Program-made: the position numbers and the translations under genes
Source: Pseudomonas sp. MPC6
GTDB lineage: Bacteria; Pseudomonadota; Gammaproteobacteria; Pseudomonadales; Pseudomonadaceae
Assembly (NCBI RefSeq): GCF_006094435.1
Contig: NZ_CP034782.1
Location: 186,001-250,000, forward strand
DNA: 64,000 bases
Direction of reading: 5' to 3'
The notes under the pieces: generated by a model
Databases searched by the model: none
What the model was told of the DNA's origin: nothing
What the model saw: only the letters and a program-made list of their open reading frames with translations
Shown: positions 17,656 through 26,123 of the stretch, piece by piece
Numbering within the stretch: position 1 is the first letter of the stretch
Layout: each line of letters begins with the position of its first letter

Positions 17656-18780
17656 ATGAAAGACCTGATCATAAACCGGGTTGAAGTGTTTGCCTGCGCG
17701 CCACAAGTCCGCGGATCGACCTGGACTCCGGAGCAGCCGGAGCCTTGCACCACGCACACGTTTATTCGCATTAGTACTCGGGACGGGATCGTCGGCGCTG
17801 CCGCGACTGACTCGTACACCACGCATCACGCGGACGCGGTCCTCGCCGAAACCCTGCGCGACATGATCCCCGACTTGTTGGGGCGTTCGGCGCTGGAGCG
17901 CGAAGGGCTGTGGTCACACTTTCAACCCAAGGCCTACGCGCGTTCGGCGCAGGCCCAGGCGCTGATCGATGTGGCGCTATGGGATATCGCTGCACAGGCC
18001 GCCGGGCAGCCGTTATTCAAATTGCTCGGGGGCTACCGCGATCGAATCGACGCTTACGCCAGCACGCCGGTGCTGGCGACATCGCACGCCTATGTCGAGA
18101 CGGTGCAGCAACTGGCCGAACAAGGTTTTCGCGCGATCAAGTTTCATTGCTGGTGTGATCCCGCGCGCGATCTGCACATGGTGGAGCAGGTGCAGCGCGC
18201 TCATGCTGACAAGCGGCTGGCGCTGATGCTCGATGTAGAGCAACGCTATGACCTGGATGCGGCGCTCAAAGTCGGGCGGGTGTTGAGCGAACTGGAGTAT
18301 GCCTGGTTTGAAGCACCGCTGGATGATTACGATCTGGCGGGGTATCGGCAGTTGAGCGCGAGGTTGGACGTGCCGGTGCTGGCGGCGGGCAATGCGATCA
18401 CTGATTACCGACTGGTCGCCTTTGCGGCTCAACAACAGTGCTGGAGTCGGGTGCGTGTCGATGTCATGACCTGCGGCGGCATTACGCCAGCGCTGAAGAT
18501 CATTCACCACGCTGCCACGAACGGGATCAAGGTCGAGTTGCAGAGCTGGGGCCATTCATTGGCGCAGGCTGCAAACCTGCATCTGATGCTGGGTCAACCG
18601 GTATGCAGTTACTTTGAGCAGGCCTGCGAGTTCGAGCTGTTTGAATTCGCTGTAGCCAACCCGATTCGCACGACCCCGCAAGGGGAAGTTATGGCGCCAG
18701 GTTACGCAGGGTTGGGGCTGCAGATCGATTGGGACAAGATACAGCACTGTGCCGATATCCGGTTGAGCGTCAGCCGCTAG
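17656..18780 (+). CDS. Enolase-superfamily enzyme, divergent mandelate-racemase type
   Basis: This 374-aa protein begins at the ATG at 17656, with AGAGGAG upstream, 13 bases after the previous stop. Metal-site candidates are the Asp in LMLDVEQRY, the Glu in WFEAPLDDY and, unusually, Asn in LAAGNAI where Glu is usual. The His in SWGHSLAQ and the Lys in AIKFHCWCD are likely acid/base residues. It is only distantly similar to the preceding gene. Two different superfamily members in tandem suggest consecutive or stereo-specific steps on one imported compound. Confidence 0.85.
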   Translation: MKDLIINRVEVFACAPQVRGSTWTPEQPEPCTTHTFIRISTRDGIVGAAATDSYTTHHADAVLAETLRDMIPDLLGRSALEREGLWSHFQPKAYARSAQAQALIDVALWDIAAQAAGQPLFKLLGGYRDRIDAYASTPVLATSHAYVETVQQLAEQGFRAIKFHCWCDPARDLHMVEQVQRAHADKRLALMLDVEQRYDLDAALKVGRVLSELEYAWFEAPLDDYDLAGYRQLSARLDVPVLAAGNAITDYRLVAFAAQQQCWSRVRVDVMTCGGITPALKIIHHAATNGIKVELQSWGHSLAQAANLHLMLGQPVCSYFEQACEFELFEFAVANPIRTTPQGEVMAPGYAGLGLQIDWDKIQHCADIRLSVSR

Positions 18781-18961
18781 TCGGGCGTCGAGGTCAGTCG
18801 CCCAAGGCGTCTGTCCTTAGCTAGTTTCGGAGATAAGGACCATTTTCAACGGATTGCATCAGGGCCATGGAAGGCCCGGATTTAACGTTTCGTTGGATGA
18901 CTGGTTGTCCCGAACCAGCATGCCTTAGTCCGAGTTGATGAGAATCTGATGTTCGTTAACA

Positions 18962-19852
18962 TCACATCACCTCGCGTGCAACAAACGCCCTGATGTGTTG
19001 AAGGAAGCTTTCGTGGAACTTTGAGGGCTTTTTCTGCTGCGGTACTAACATGCTGAAGTCCATTTCGATGGTGGGTTCGAAAGGGCGAAAAATGACTTTT
19101 TCACCCTTGTATTCAAGTGCGCTGATGGGATCGACCAAGGCAACGCCCGCCCCCAGTTCCACGAACTTGCACATCGGCATCGAGAGCTGGGTTTCCAGGT
19201 TCATCCTGCGCTCCACCCCATACGCGGCAAAGATGGAGTCGATGTGTTGACGCGAGGCGACTGCATGCGGATAGGAAATGAAGCGCTCCCCCTCCAGGTC
19301 CTGCGGGACGATCATAACCTTGTCGCACAGTCGGTGGTCGAACGGCAGTGCGCATTGCAGAGATGACTGAATAATTTTCTCGCCGCGCGGGCTAGGGTAA
19401 GCGTTGGGTTGAGCAATAAATCCGACATCGCAGCGCTCGCCCACAATCGCGTCCACCACTTCTCTGGAAGATTGGACCACCAAGGTTATTTGTGCGTGTT
19501 CATGCACTTCGAGAAATGCAGTGATGGCACGCGGCAAAAACGACAATCCCAGCGCCGGAGCGCAGGCTATCTGAAGTGAGCCGCGCTTGAGATCAATAAT
19601 TTCACGCGCCGTGCGGGCGATGCGCTCGACTCCCAGCAAAGACCGCTCTACCTCTTCGTAAAGTACCAAGGCTTCGGGTGTTGGTTGCAGGCGCCCCTTG
19701 ATCCGCTCAAACAAGGCGAACCCGATGTTCTCTTCAAGCGCTCCGATCAGGCGCGTCGCTGCTGGTTGCGAGATGTGTAGCATCTCGGCGGCACGGGTCA
19801 CGGTCTGCCCAAGTATCACTGCTCTAAAAGCCTCTAATTGACGAAGATTCAT
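18962..19852 (-). CDS. LysR-family regulator, OccR/NocR-like
   Basis: This is a 296-aa LysR protein starting at the ATG at 19852. The opening MNLRQLEAFRAVILGQTVTR and the effector domain resemble the octopine/nopaline regulators OccR and NocR. It is transcribed away from the oxidase operon with a 156-base intergenic region. It is expected to activate that operon with an opine or arginine-derived ligand. The 181 bases beyond its stop contain only weak inverted repeats. Confidence 0.85.
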   Translation of the reverse strand: MNLRQLEAFRAVILGQTVTRAAEMLHISQPAATRLIGALEENIGFALFERIKGRLQPTPEALVLYEEVERSLLGVERIARTAREIIDLKRGSLQIACAPALGLSFLPRAITAFLEVHEHAQITLVVQSSREVVDAIVGERCDVGFIAQPNAYPSPRGEKIIQSSLQCALPFDHRLCDKVMIVPQDLEGERFISYPHAVASRQHIDSIFAAYGVERRMNLETQLSMPMCKFVELGAGVALVDPISALEYKGEKVIFRPFEPTIEMDFSMLVPQQKKPSKFHESFLQHIRAFVAREVM

Positions 19853-20008
19853 AGCACATCGACCTATAACAAAAAGACATGGTCGCCGCAAAATAAAGCA
19901 TTTTTCATCCGTGTTACAGCGTCATAGGATCATTGCAACTTCGACGACGTCTCAGCTTTGCTGACTATCTCGGTACAGAGTGGTCTGGCAGTTGATCAAG
20001 CAGGATCT

Positions 20009-21133
20009 ATGCAAAAAACTGATTTCATAGTCATTGGCGGCGGTCTGGCGGGGATGGCGACCGCCTACGGCCTTTCGTTGCTCGGGCTTCAGGTGATCGT
20101 GGTTGACGAAGGTGATAATGCCTTTCGTGCAGCGCGCGGCAACTTCGGATTGCTTTGGGTGCAAGGCAAAGGCCATGGCATGAGCGCATATACGCAGTGG
20201 ACCCAAGCGTCCGTCAGGCTTTGGCCGCAATTGGCCGCCATGCTGCTGGCTGAAACCGGCGTTAATGTACATCTGAAGCAACCCGGTGGATTTCAACTTT
20301 GCCTGTCTGAGGTGGAACTGGCCGACGAAGCGCGGCTGTTGCATGAGATTCGGGCCGCTCAGGGCGGCGATTATTCATTTGAAGTCCTGGACCACACTGA
20401 ACTGCGCAAGCGCTTGCCCGGCATTGGATCTGGAGTGGTCGGTGCCTGTTACTCGCCCATGGATGGCCACGTTAATCCGCTGAAGCTACTTCATGCTCTG
20501 CATGCCGCGTGCAGGCTACGTGGCGTAAAGGTGCTCAATGGATTGAAGGTAGATGACATTCGGCAAAGCGCTGCGGGATTTGAAATCACGGCTGGGTCTG
20601 AACGCATGGCGAGCGACCGGCTGGTTTTAGCCGCAGGGCTCGGCAATCGAGCCCTTGGTGCGTTGCTTGGCCAAGATATTCCGCTGGAGCCTAGCCGTGG
20701 GCAGATTTTGATTACCGAAAGACTCAAGCCATTTCTTCACTACCCCACGACGTATGTCCGCCAGACAGATGAGGGAACCGTACAGCTCGGTGACTCAGCC
20801 GAGCGGGTGGGCTTCGATGACCGCACCAGCGTGTCGGTGATGTCACAGATTGCCGGCCGCGCAGTGACGTGTTTTCCGCAACTGGAGCATGTCCGACTGG
20901 TCAGGGCTTGGGGATCGTTGCGGGTGCTGAGCCCGGACGGCGCCCCGATTTACGAGGACCTGGCCAATGCGCCTGGCTGCTTTGTGGTGTCGTGCCATAG
21001 CGGCGTGACCCTGGCCGCCGCCCATGCGTTGACACTGGCACCCTGGATTGCCGGGGCAAAGGATTTGCCGAGGGTGTCGGCATTTTCCCTCCAGCGTTTC
21101 ATTCAGTCGAGCGAGGTCGCCCATGCCTGCTGA
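20009..21133 (+). CDS. FAD-dependent oxidase subunit, OoxB/NoxB/HcnC-like
   Basis: This is a 374-aa D-amino-acid-oxidase-family flavoprotein. The Rossmann FAD motif VIGGGLAGMATAYGLSLLG is near the N-terminus. The C-terminal segment with GSLRVLSPDGAPIYEDL and FVVSCHSGVTLAAA completes the FAD fold. In opine oxidases and hydrogen cyanide synthase this subunit dehydrogenates the C-N bond. The start ATG at 20009 has AGGA just upstream. It overlaps the next gene by 11 bases. The combination with a ferredoxin-like subunit and a second flavoprotein defines the three-part enzyme. Confidence 0.88.
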   Translation: MQKTDFIVIGGGLAGMATAYGLSLLGLQVIVVDEGDNAFRAARGNFGLLWVQGKGHGMSAYTQWTQASVRLWPQLAAMLLAETGVNVHLKQPGGFQLCLSEVELADEARLLHEIRAAQGGDYSFEVLDHTELRKRLPGIGSGVVGACYSPMDGHVNPLKLLHALHAACRLRGVKVLNGLKVDDIRQSAAGFEITAGSERMASDRLVLAAGLGNRALGALLGQDIPLEPSRGQILITERLKPFLHYPTTYVRQTDEGTVQLGDSAERVGFDDRTSVSVMSQIAGRAVTCFPQLEHVRLVRAWGSLRVLSPDGAPIYEDLANAPGCFVVSCHSGVTLAAAHALTLAPWIAGAKDLPRVSAFSLQRFIQSSEVAHAC

Positions 21134-21464
21134 GAGCCTGTTCCATCCGATAACCTGCGAGGTTCCTTGGTACATCATCGAATTTGATGGTCGCCCTTTG
21201 TCGGTACCGGAAGGTGTTTCCCTGGCAGCGGCGTTGCTTGCCGGCGGTGTCAGAAGCATCCGTACCACGCCGGTCTCGGGCCAGCCTCGTGCGCCCTATT
21301 GCTTGATGGGCGTGTGCTTCGAATGTCTGGTGGAAATTGACGGTGTACCCAACTGCCAGGCGTGCCTGGTCACCGTCCGCGCCGGCATGAGTGTCCGCAG
21401 CCAACAAGGCGCGCGCGCATTGGCCGGTGCTGCTGAAATGGTGTGTGATCATTATGAAGCCTGA
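21123..21464 (+). CDS. [2Fe-2S] ferredoxin-like subunit (HcnA/SoxD-like)
   Basis: This is a 113-aa protein with the cysteine spacing of a plant-type [2Fe-2S] cluster: PYCLMGVCFECLV followed by NCQACLV. It starts inside the previous gene and ends inside the next, so all three subunits are tightly coupled. It probably passes electrons between the two flavin subunits of the oxidase complex, as HcnA does in HcnABC. Confidence 0.88.
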   Translation: MPAESLFHPITCEVPWYIIEFDGRPLSVPEGVSLAAALLAGGVRSIRTTPVSGQPRAPYCLMGVCFECLVEIDGVPNCQACLVTVRAGMSVRSQQGARALAGAAEMVCDHYEA

Positions 21465-22860
21465 ACTGTTCGATCTACTCATCGTCGGTGCCGGCCCCGC
21501 GGGCATGAGTGCCGCCGTGGAAGCCAGGCAACATGGCCTGACCGTATTGGTCCTGGACGAGCAGCCATCACCTGGTGGGCAAATCTATCGCAACATCCGC
21601 AGCACTGACGCCACGCGTCTGGAGTTGCTCGGTAGCGATTATCTGACCGGCCTGGCGTTGACCGATGCCTTCATCACTTGCGGTGCGCAATGGATAAGTG
21701 CCGCGTCCGTGTGGTGGGTAACTGAAGACAAACAGGTGCACTACCTCGTCGACGGTCAAGCGCACGTTGCACAGGCCCAACGGCTATTGATTGCTACCGG
21801 CGCCTTTGAACGGCCAATGCCCATTCCTGGCTGGACGTTGCCTGGCGTCATGACGGCGGGGGCGGGGCAGATCTTGCTCAAAAGCGCCGCGCTCCTACCG
21901 GCAGGCCCAGTGGTGCTGGCCGGTTGCGGACCCTTGCTGTACCTGTTGGCCGTCCAGTACCTGCGGGCAGGCATTGAACTGACAGCTTTGGTCGACACCT
22001 CAAGCCACGGTGACGTTTTGCGCAGCTGGCGAAGTATTCCCGGCGCATTGCACGGTTGGCGCGACCTGCTCAAGGGCATGTCTTTGTTAGCAGTGTTACG
22101 GCGTGCCGGCGTCAGGCATTATCGAGGTGCGCGAGAACTGCGCATCGAGGGGACTGACCGTGCCAGTGCCCTCAGTTTTCGGCAGCGTAACGTGCAGCGG
22201 CGCATCGCGTCTGAACTGATCCTGCTCCACCAAGGGGTGGTTCCCAATACTCAGATCAGTTGGGCGCTGCGCCTTGAACATCATTGGAACTCCTCGCAAA
22301 TTTGCTGGAACACGGACCGCGATACCTGGGGTGAAACCAGTCAACCGGGAATTTTCATCGCAGGAGACGGCGGCTGCATTGGCGGTGCACTCGTCGCTCG
22401 AACCGAGGGCAGGATCGCTGCGCTGCGGGTCGCAGAGCAATTGCAACGACTCGATGTCTGCGCGCTTGAGCGCTATGCGGTGCCATTACAGCGGGCGTTA
22501 AGGCAACAATTGGCTGCGCGACCGCTGATTGATGCGCTGTATCGCCCCCCCCAGGAAACCCGCATCCCCGCCGATGAAGTCACGCTGTGCCGCTGTGAAG
22601 AGGTCAGCGCTGGCGAAGTGCGCCGTCATGTCGATCTGGGGTGTCTGGGCCCCAACCAGACCAAGGCGTTTGGTCGTTGTGGCATGGGTCCCTGTCAAGG
22701 TCGGTTATGCGGCCTGAGCGTGACCGAGGTCATCGCCGAGCGGCGCCAGGTGTCTCCGGAGGAGGTGGGCTACTACCACATTCGCCCGCCCATCAAACCC
22801 ATAACACTCGGCCAGTTGGCTGGCGAGTCCCACCCCCAGCTTCCCCAGGAGACTGTATGA
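21454..22860 (+). CDS. FAD/NAD(P)-binding oxidoreductase subunit, OoxA/NoxA/HcnB-like
   Basis: This is a 468-aa flavoprotein with an N-terminal GAGPAGMSAAVEA dinucleotide motif. A second nucleotide site lies near LAGCGPLLYLLAVQYL. The C-terminal cysteine-rich module contains CRCEEVSAGEV and CGMGPCQGRLC, a BFD-like [2Fe-2S] domain. This is the architecture of the large opine-oxidase and HcnB subunits. The final ATGA overlaps the RidA gene. It acts with the preceding two subunits, probably at the inner membrane face. Confidence 0.88.
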   Translation: MKPELFDLLIVGAGPAGMSAAVEARQHGLTVLVLDEQPSPGGQIYRNIRSTDATRLELLGSDYLTGLALTDAFITCGAQWISAASVWWVTEDKQVHYLVDGQAHVAQAQRLLIATGAFERPMPIPGWTLPGVMTAGAGQILLKSAALLPAGPVVLAGCGPLLYLLAVQYLRAGIELTALVDTSSHGDVLRSWRSIPGALHGWRDLLKGMSLLAVLRRAGVRHYRGARELRIEGTDRASALSFRQRNVQRRIASELILLHQGVVPNTQISWALRLEHHWNSSQICWNTDRDTWGETSQPGIFIAGDGGCIGGALVARTEGRIAALRVAEQLQRLDVCALERYAVPLQRALRQQLAARPLIDALYRPPQETRIPADEVTLCRCEEVSAGEVRRHVDLGCLGPNQTKAFGRCGMGPCQGRLCGLSVTEVIAERRQVSPEEVGYYHIRPPIKPITLGQLAGESHPQLPQETV

Positions 22861-23228
22861 ACGAGATCGAACGTATAGAAAGTAATCCGCGACTGAGCAG
22901 GGTCGTCCTCCACAACGGCGTTGCCTGGCTCAGCGGCATTGTCGCTGCTGATTGCAGCGAAGGCATTGGTGGCCAGACGCATCAGGTGTTGGCGCAACTG
23001 GAGCGACTGCTGGAGCAGGCAGGCAGCAGTCGCTCGCGGATATTGAGTGCACAGTTGTGGATGAAAGACATGGTCGCTGACTTTGACTGCATGAATGAGG
23101 TGTGGAGCCAGTGGTTTCCTCCCAGCGAGACTCCCGCCCGGGCGACGGCACAAGTCGTATTTGACGACGAACAGATTCGGCTGGAACTCATTGTGGTCGC
23201 TGCACAGTCGCTAGTGACGGACCGATAG
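22857..23228 (+). CDS. RidA-family imine/enamine deaminase
   Basis: This is a 123-aa Rid protein that starts in the ATGA overlap with the oxidase subunit. The active-site Arg is in PARATAQV and the Glu in RLELIVVAA. Direct coupling to an oxidase whose product is an imine makes the role clear in principle: hydrolysis of the imine to a keto acid and amine. It is unrelated at close range to the RidA at 3.9 kb. Confidence 0.9.
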   Translation: MNEIERIESNPRLSRVVLHNGVAWLSGIVAADCSEGIGGQTHQVLAQLERLLEQAGSSRSRILSAQLWMKDMVADFDCMNEVWSQWFPPSETPARATAQVVFDDEQIRLELIVVAAQSLVTDR

Positions 23229-23327
23229 TCAGCACTTCACCGATATAGCCTGGCACCCGTACCGTCGTTCAGCATCGACGGCACTCGCATAGCCTCACCC
23301 ATCAAAACAATAAAGCGAGAGAAAGAC

Positions 23328-24113
23328 ATGCACTTTAAATTAAATGTAAAGACCCTCGGGTTTGCCGCAATGATGGCAATGACCGGTATGGCTCAAGCCA
23401 GCGAGAGAACATTGCGTATTGGTGTTGAAGCGGCCTATCCACCCTTCGCCTACAAAACCCCTGACAACCAATTGGTGGGTTTTGACTATGACATTGGCCA
23501 GGCATTGTGCGCGAAAATTGCAGCAACGTGCCAATGGGTGGAGATCGAGTTTGATGGTCTTATTCCTTCACTTAAAGTACGCAAGATTGATGCTGCGATT
23601 TCCTCGGTTTCAATCACCGAGGAGCGTTTGAAATCCGTTGACTTCACGACCAGTTATTATCGCTTGCCCGCCAAACTCGTTACGCGCAAGGACAGTGGAA
23701 TCAACACCCTTCCTAGCGATCTGGCCGGCAAACGAATTGGCGTGCAACGGGCGACCAATTTCGATCGCTATGCGACGCAAACTTTTGAACCCGCTGGCGC
23801 ACAGATCATTAAATATGGCAGCCAGAATGAGGTATTCCTTGATCTGGCGGCCGGACGCCTCGATGCCTCCCTCGCAGGATCTGTCGCCATTGAAGAAAGT
23901 TTGTTGAAAACTCCCGGCGGGGCGGTTTATCACATGCTAGGAGACAACTTTACCGACGAACACTACTTCGGTACGGGGGCAGGGATTGCCGTGCGTAAAA
24001 ACGATCCATTAGCGGGTGAACTGAATAAAGCCTTGGCAGAGTTGAAAACTGATGGGACCTATGATCGCATTCGCAAAAAATACTTCGAATACGATATTTC
24101 AGGAAATAACTGA
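23328..24113 (+). CDS. Periplasmic binding protein of opine/basic amino acid ABC transporter (OccT/ArgT-like)
   Basis: This is a 261-aa secreted solute-binding protein. The signal peptide ends about residue 24 (AQA|SE). Family 3 features include RIGVEAAYPPFAYK, GFDYDIGQALC, DAAISSVSITEERL and VDFTTSYY. It resembles octopine/nopaline and lysine-arginine-ornithine binding proteins. It lies 99 bases after RidA. No permease or ATPase genes follow; debris of insertion sequences begins instead, so the transporter operon appears truncated or uses membrane parts encoded elsewhere. Confidence 0.9.
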   Translation: MHFKLNVKTLGFAAMMAMTGMAQASERTLRIGVEAAYPPFAYKTPDNQLVGFDYDIGQALCAKIAATCQWVEIEFDGLIPSLKVRKIDAAISSVSITEERLKSVDFTTSYYRLPAKLVTRKDSGINTLPSDLAGKRIGVQRATNFDRYATQTFEPAGAQIIKYGSQNEVFLDLAAGRLDASLAGSVAIEESLLKTPGGAVYHMLGDNFTDEHYFGTGAGIAVRKNDPLAGELNKALAELKTDGTYDRIRKKYFEYDISGNN

Positions 24114-24130
24114 ACCTCTCGGAGAGAAAC

Positions 24131-24469
24131 ATGCAGCTTGATGAGGTCGAGCAGTTCGCACTGAGCCAGCTGTTCAATGCAGACGGCAGGCAAGGTGAGG
24201 TGGCGCAAGCATTTCGTTATAAGGTGCAGGAGCGAAGGATTACCATTGCCGGGTTCTTTTCCATCATAAAATGCCTTAATCCGTCGCAATGCATTCAACC
24301 ATCGAAAGAAGTAAGTAAGTCGTTTACTCACCCTCGATTAAAAAGAGGGGGGATGTTTGTTTGCTGGGTAGAACATGACTTAACACTTTGTCTGGAAGGC
24401 TTCGCCAAGGGCGGAAGCTGGCCTCCTGAATTGATACCTCTTGCGTTGCAAGGATCCAATAGAGGCTGA
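24131..24469 (+). CDS. Uncertain ORF, 112 aa, possibly a truncated gene
   Basis: It starts 17 bases after the binding-protein stop with a GGAGAG site before the ATG. The first 35 residues (MQLDEVEQFALSQLFNADG...) look like a real N-terminus, vaguely like the start of Ldh2/DpkA-type dehydrogenases. The remainder is low-complexity and A/T-richer. I suspect a gene broken by the adjacent mobile elements. The family is not established. Confidence 0.3.
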   Translation: MQLDEVEQFALSQLFNADGRQGEVAQAFRYKVQERRITIAGFFSIIKCLNPSQCIQPSKEVSKSFTHPRLKRGGMFVCWVEHDLTLCLEGFAKGGSWPPELIPLALQGSNRG

Positions 24470-24677
24470 GTTTGGCTACTTGTCCTTGTGCGCATGGTAG
24501 CACGCAAGGGGTTTTCGATCCTTGGCTGACGCGCCCAAAGATTATTACTGGTTGCACGTTAGGTCTGTGCTATATCACCACAAAAGGTGCAAGCCAGTCC
24601 AAGACTGGAAGAGCGCAATGAATCAGTTCGCAGTGTTTTACGTAGATCGATTCACTAGGCCTACCCGATGAAATGAA

Positions 24678-24697
24678 GGCCTGCCTGACGGCAGGCC
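24678..24697. repeat. Perfect hairpin GGCCTGCC/GGCAGGCC
   Basis: An 8-bp perfect stem with a TGAC loop lies in the 340-base stretch between the truncated ORF and the IS66 fragment. No T run follows. The stretch otherwise shows no gene. The sequence GTAAGCGGCTGGCGAACT, starting just after the hairpin, may be the eroded left end of the IS66 element. Confidence 0.4.
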
Positions 24698-24810
24698 ATT
24701 AGTAAGCGGCTGGCGAACTCATCTACCAAACCAGCAGGTCAAGAGCGATAAGGGCAAAAGCGTCCACAATTTTTTAAGCGGACGCAATTACCCTTAACGC
24801 TAGGATCCGC

Positions 24811-25134
24811 ATGCGCCAACGACATACCTATTCAAAATCCCTCAAAGCCCAAGTTGTTCAGGAATGCGAGCAACCTGGTGTCTCCGTCTCCAGTGGCGCC
24901 TTGACGCACGGGATCAATGCCAATGTCGTCCGTAGATGGCTGCCGCACAAGCGTAATAATGCGGTCGCCAATTTGCCGGCCTTTGTGCCCTTACAACTAG
25001 CCCCCACGGCTCAGGCAACGCCGGGGACATCGGTCAGCATCGAGATCCCGTACGAGCAAGGGGCCCTGACTGTGACGTGGCCCGCTTTCGACCCGGTCGG
25101 GTTTGCCCGGTTTGTTCGCGGCCTGACACGATGA
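24811..25134 (+). CDS. IS66-family TnpA-like accessory protein
   Basis: This is a 107-aa protein with an N-terminal helix-turn-helix (YSKSLKAQVVQECEQPGVSV, HGINANVVRRWL) and the tail PAFDPVGFARFVRGL, typical of IS66 orfA. The stop overlaps the next start (ACGATGA). The rest of the element is destroyed, so it is a fragment and not a working IS. Confidence 0.8.
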   Translation: MRQRHTYSKSLKAQVVQECEQPGVSVSSGALTHGINANVVRRWLPHKRNNAVANLPAFVPLQLAPTAQATPGTSVSIEIPYEQGALTVTWPAFDPVGFARFVRGLTR

Positions 25135-25360
25135 TTCGCATCGACTCGATTTGGCTCGCCACCGAGCCCATGGACATGCGTGCCGGCACTGAGACTGCGC
25201 TGGCCAGGGTGATCGCAGTGTTCGGTGCAGCGAAACCGCACTGCGCCTATCTGTTCGCCAACCGCCGCGCCACTCGTATGAAAGTGCTAGTGCATGACGG
25301 GATTGGGTCTGGCTGGCTGCTCGCCGATTGAACCAAGGAAAGTTTTACTGGCCAGCCATT
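25131..25360 (+). pseudogene. IS66-family TnpB (Orf2), frameshifted and truncated
   Basis: MIRIDSIWLATEPMDMRAG and VLVHDGIGSGWLLA match the N-terminal half of IS66 TnpB. At 25329 the frame stops (GAT TGA). Shifting frame restores the expected RRLNQGKFYWPA, after which homology ends near 25360. The catalytic TnpC gene is absent. Homology to brnA begins on the other strand about 20 bases later. Confidence 0.75.
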
Positions 25361-25377
25361 TGCGGCCTCTCGTTGGA

Positions 25378-25411
25378 CACGTTCCCAATCAGTCTTGCTA
25401 GAGGGCTGCAT
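25378..25411 (-). pseudogene. brnA: brnA antitoxin remnant (5' end only)
   Basis: An ATG at 25411, overlapping the end of the brnT remnant by 14 bases, opens MQPSSKTDWERVQREA. This is how BrnA antitoxins commonly begin. After about 11-16 codons the sequence becomes the IS66 tnpB fragment on the opposite strand. The DNA-binding part is therefore lost. Confidence 0.6.
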
Positions 25412-25647
25412 AGCGTTTCCTCTCTTGTTTCGAGGTGCGGCGCAGAGAAATCGCTCGGAAATTCGGACCTCGCTCAACGTAGACCAATACCAGGACCACC
25501 GCCATGACCTTGACCATGGCCACATCCATCCATCAGGCGTTCTTCGTCTTGGCGTGACGAGCGCAGGGTGATCTTGTCCGGCGCATCGTAGATCAGTCCA
25601 GCATCCGCCAAATCCAGCCCATGCTTTTCGAGCCGTCGTGCAGCCAT
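25398..25647 (-). pseudogene. brnT: brnT toxin remnant, frameshifted
   Basis: From the ATG at 25647 the frame reads MAARRLEKHGLDLADAGLIY and later RSSRQDEERLMD. Changing frame then gives VYVERGPNFRAISLRR and SKQERKRYAAL to the stop at 25398. KHG, DEER and the RxxSxRRxxKxER end are hallmarks of BrnT ribonuclease toxins. The frame change coincides with a tandem GATG GATG GATG repeat, so a 4-bp slippage duplication is the likely cause. The usual first ten or so residues with the WD motif are missing. Confidence 0.7.
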
Positions 25648-25654
25648 TGGCCTC

Positions 25655-25990
25655 TAGCCCGGTGCAAGATCAGAGATTTGGGGTTGATGTCTGGCTCGAA
25701 CCGATGCGCAGATCGTTCGGCACGAGAATTTGCGATCTCCCACCGAGAAAGCGAAGCATCGAGCGTGCGAGCCGAGTCAGTCAGACAGACAGTTGATGCG
25801 ACCAGGTGCCTCGGCAAAGGTGTAGCTGGACGCGCCTAGCACGGCAACGAATATCTGGGCCTGACGGATTTCACCAGTCTGTCGGTTGATGACCAGCTCG
25901 GTCTGGCCGGCGTAGTCGACAAACAGCTTTTCGCCGGCTCGGTGCTCCTGACGCATGAGCGTCCGCTCAGCCATACTCTGGCTGGCCTAA
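25655..25990 (-). pseudogene. istA: IS21-family istA transposase fragment
   Basis: The minus strand reads [20 protein letters not shown] and [20 protein letters not shown], the conserved core of IstA including the catalytic VDYAG Asp. Downstream, in other frames, come traces of the ATWSHQLSDWLGSH type and then RAHRFEPDIN-like sequence. Several indels break the frame. Both ends of istA and all of istB are missing. Confidence 0.75.
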
Positions 25991-26043
25991 AACGTAGGCA
26001 ATACCTATGTAATTTCTCTTTCGCGACGCACGGCATGACAATT

Positions 26044-26055
26044 GTTAACCATTAT
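26044..26055. promoter_or_regulatory. Diverged operator-like site before GntR gene
   Basis: GTTAACCATTAT agrees at 9 of 12 positions with the core GTTGACAATCAT found at three promoters further right. It lies 68 bases before the GntR start, where an autoregulatory operator would be expected. Confidence 0.35.
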
Positions 26056-26123
26056 ACGATAATCTGCCTTTGCGTTAGGGATGATTCTGCCTAAAGCAGC
26101 ACTTAGCGATTGGAGCAAAGAAC

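Noticed and set aside
18781..18961. GTCCTTA/TAAGGAC and GGGCC/GGCCC inverted pairs as a terminator
   Set aside because: Stems are short, loops long and no T run follows; convergent genes need not have a hairpin terminator here.
20009..22860. Hydrogen cyanide synthase hcnABC
   Set aside because: Subunit types fit, but the gene order (HcnC-like, HcnA-like, HcnB-like), the OccR-like regulator, RidA and OccT-like binding protein favour opine oxidation; kept only as an alternative.
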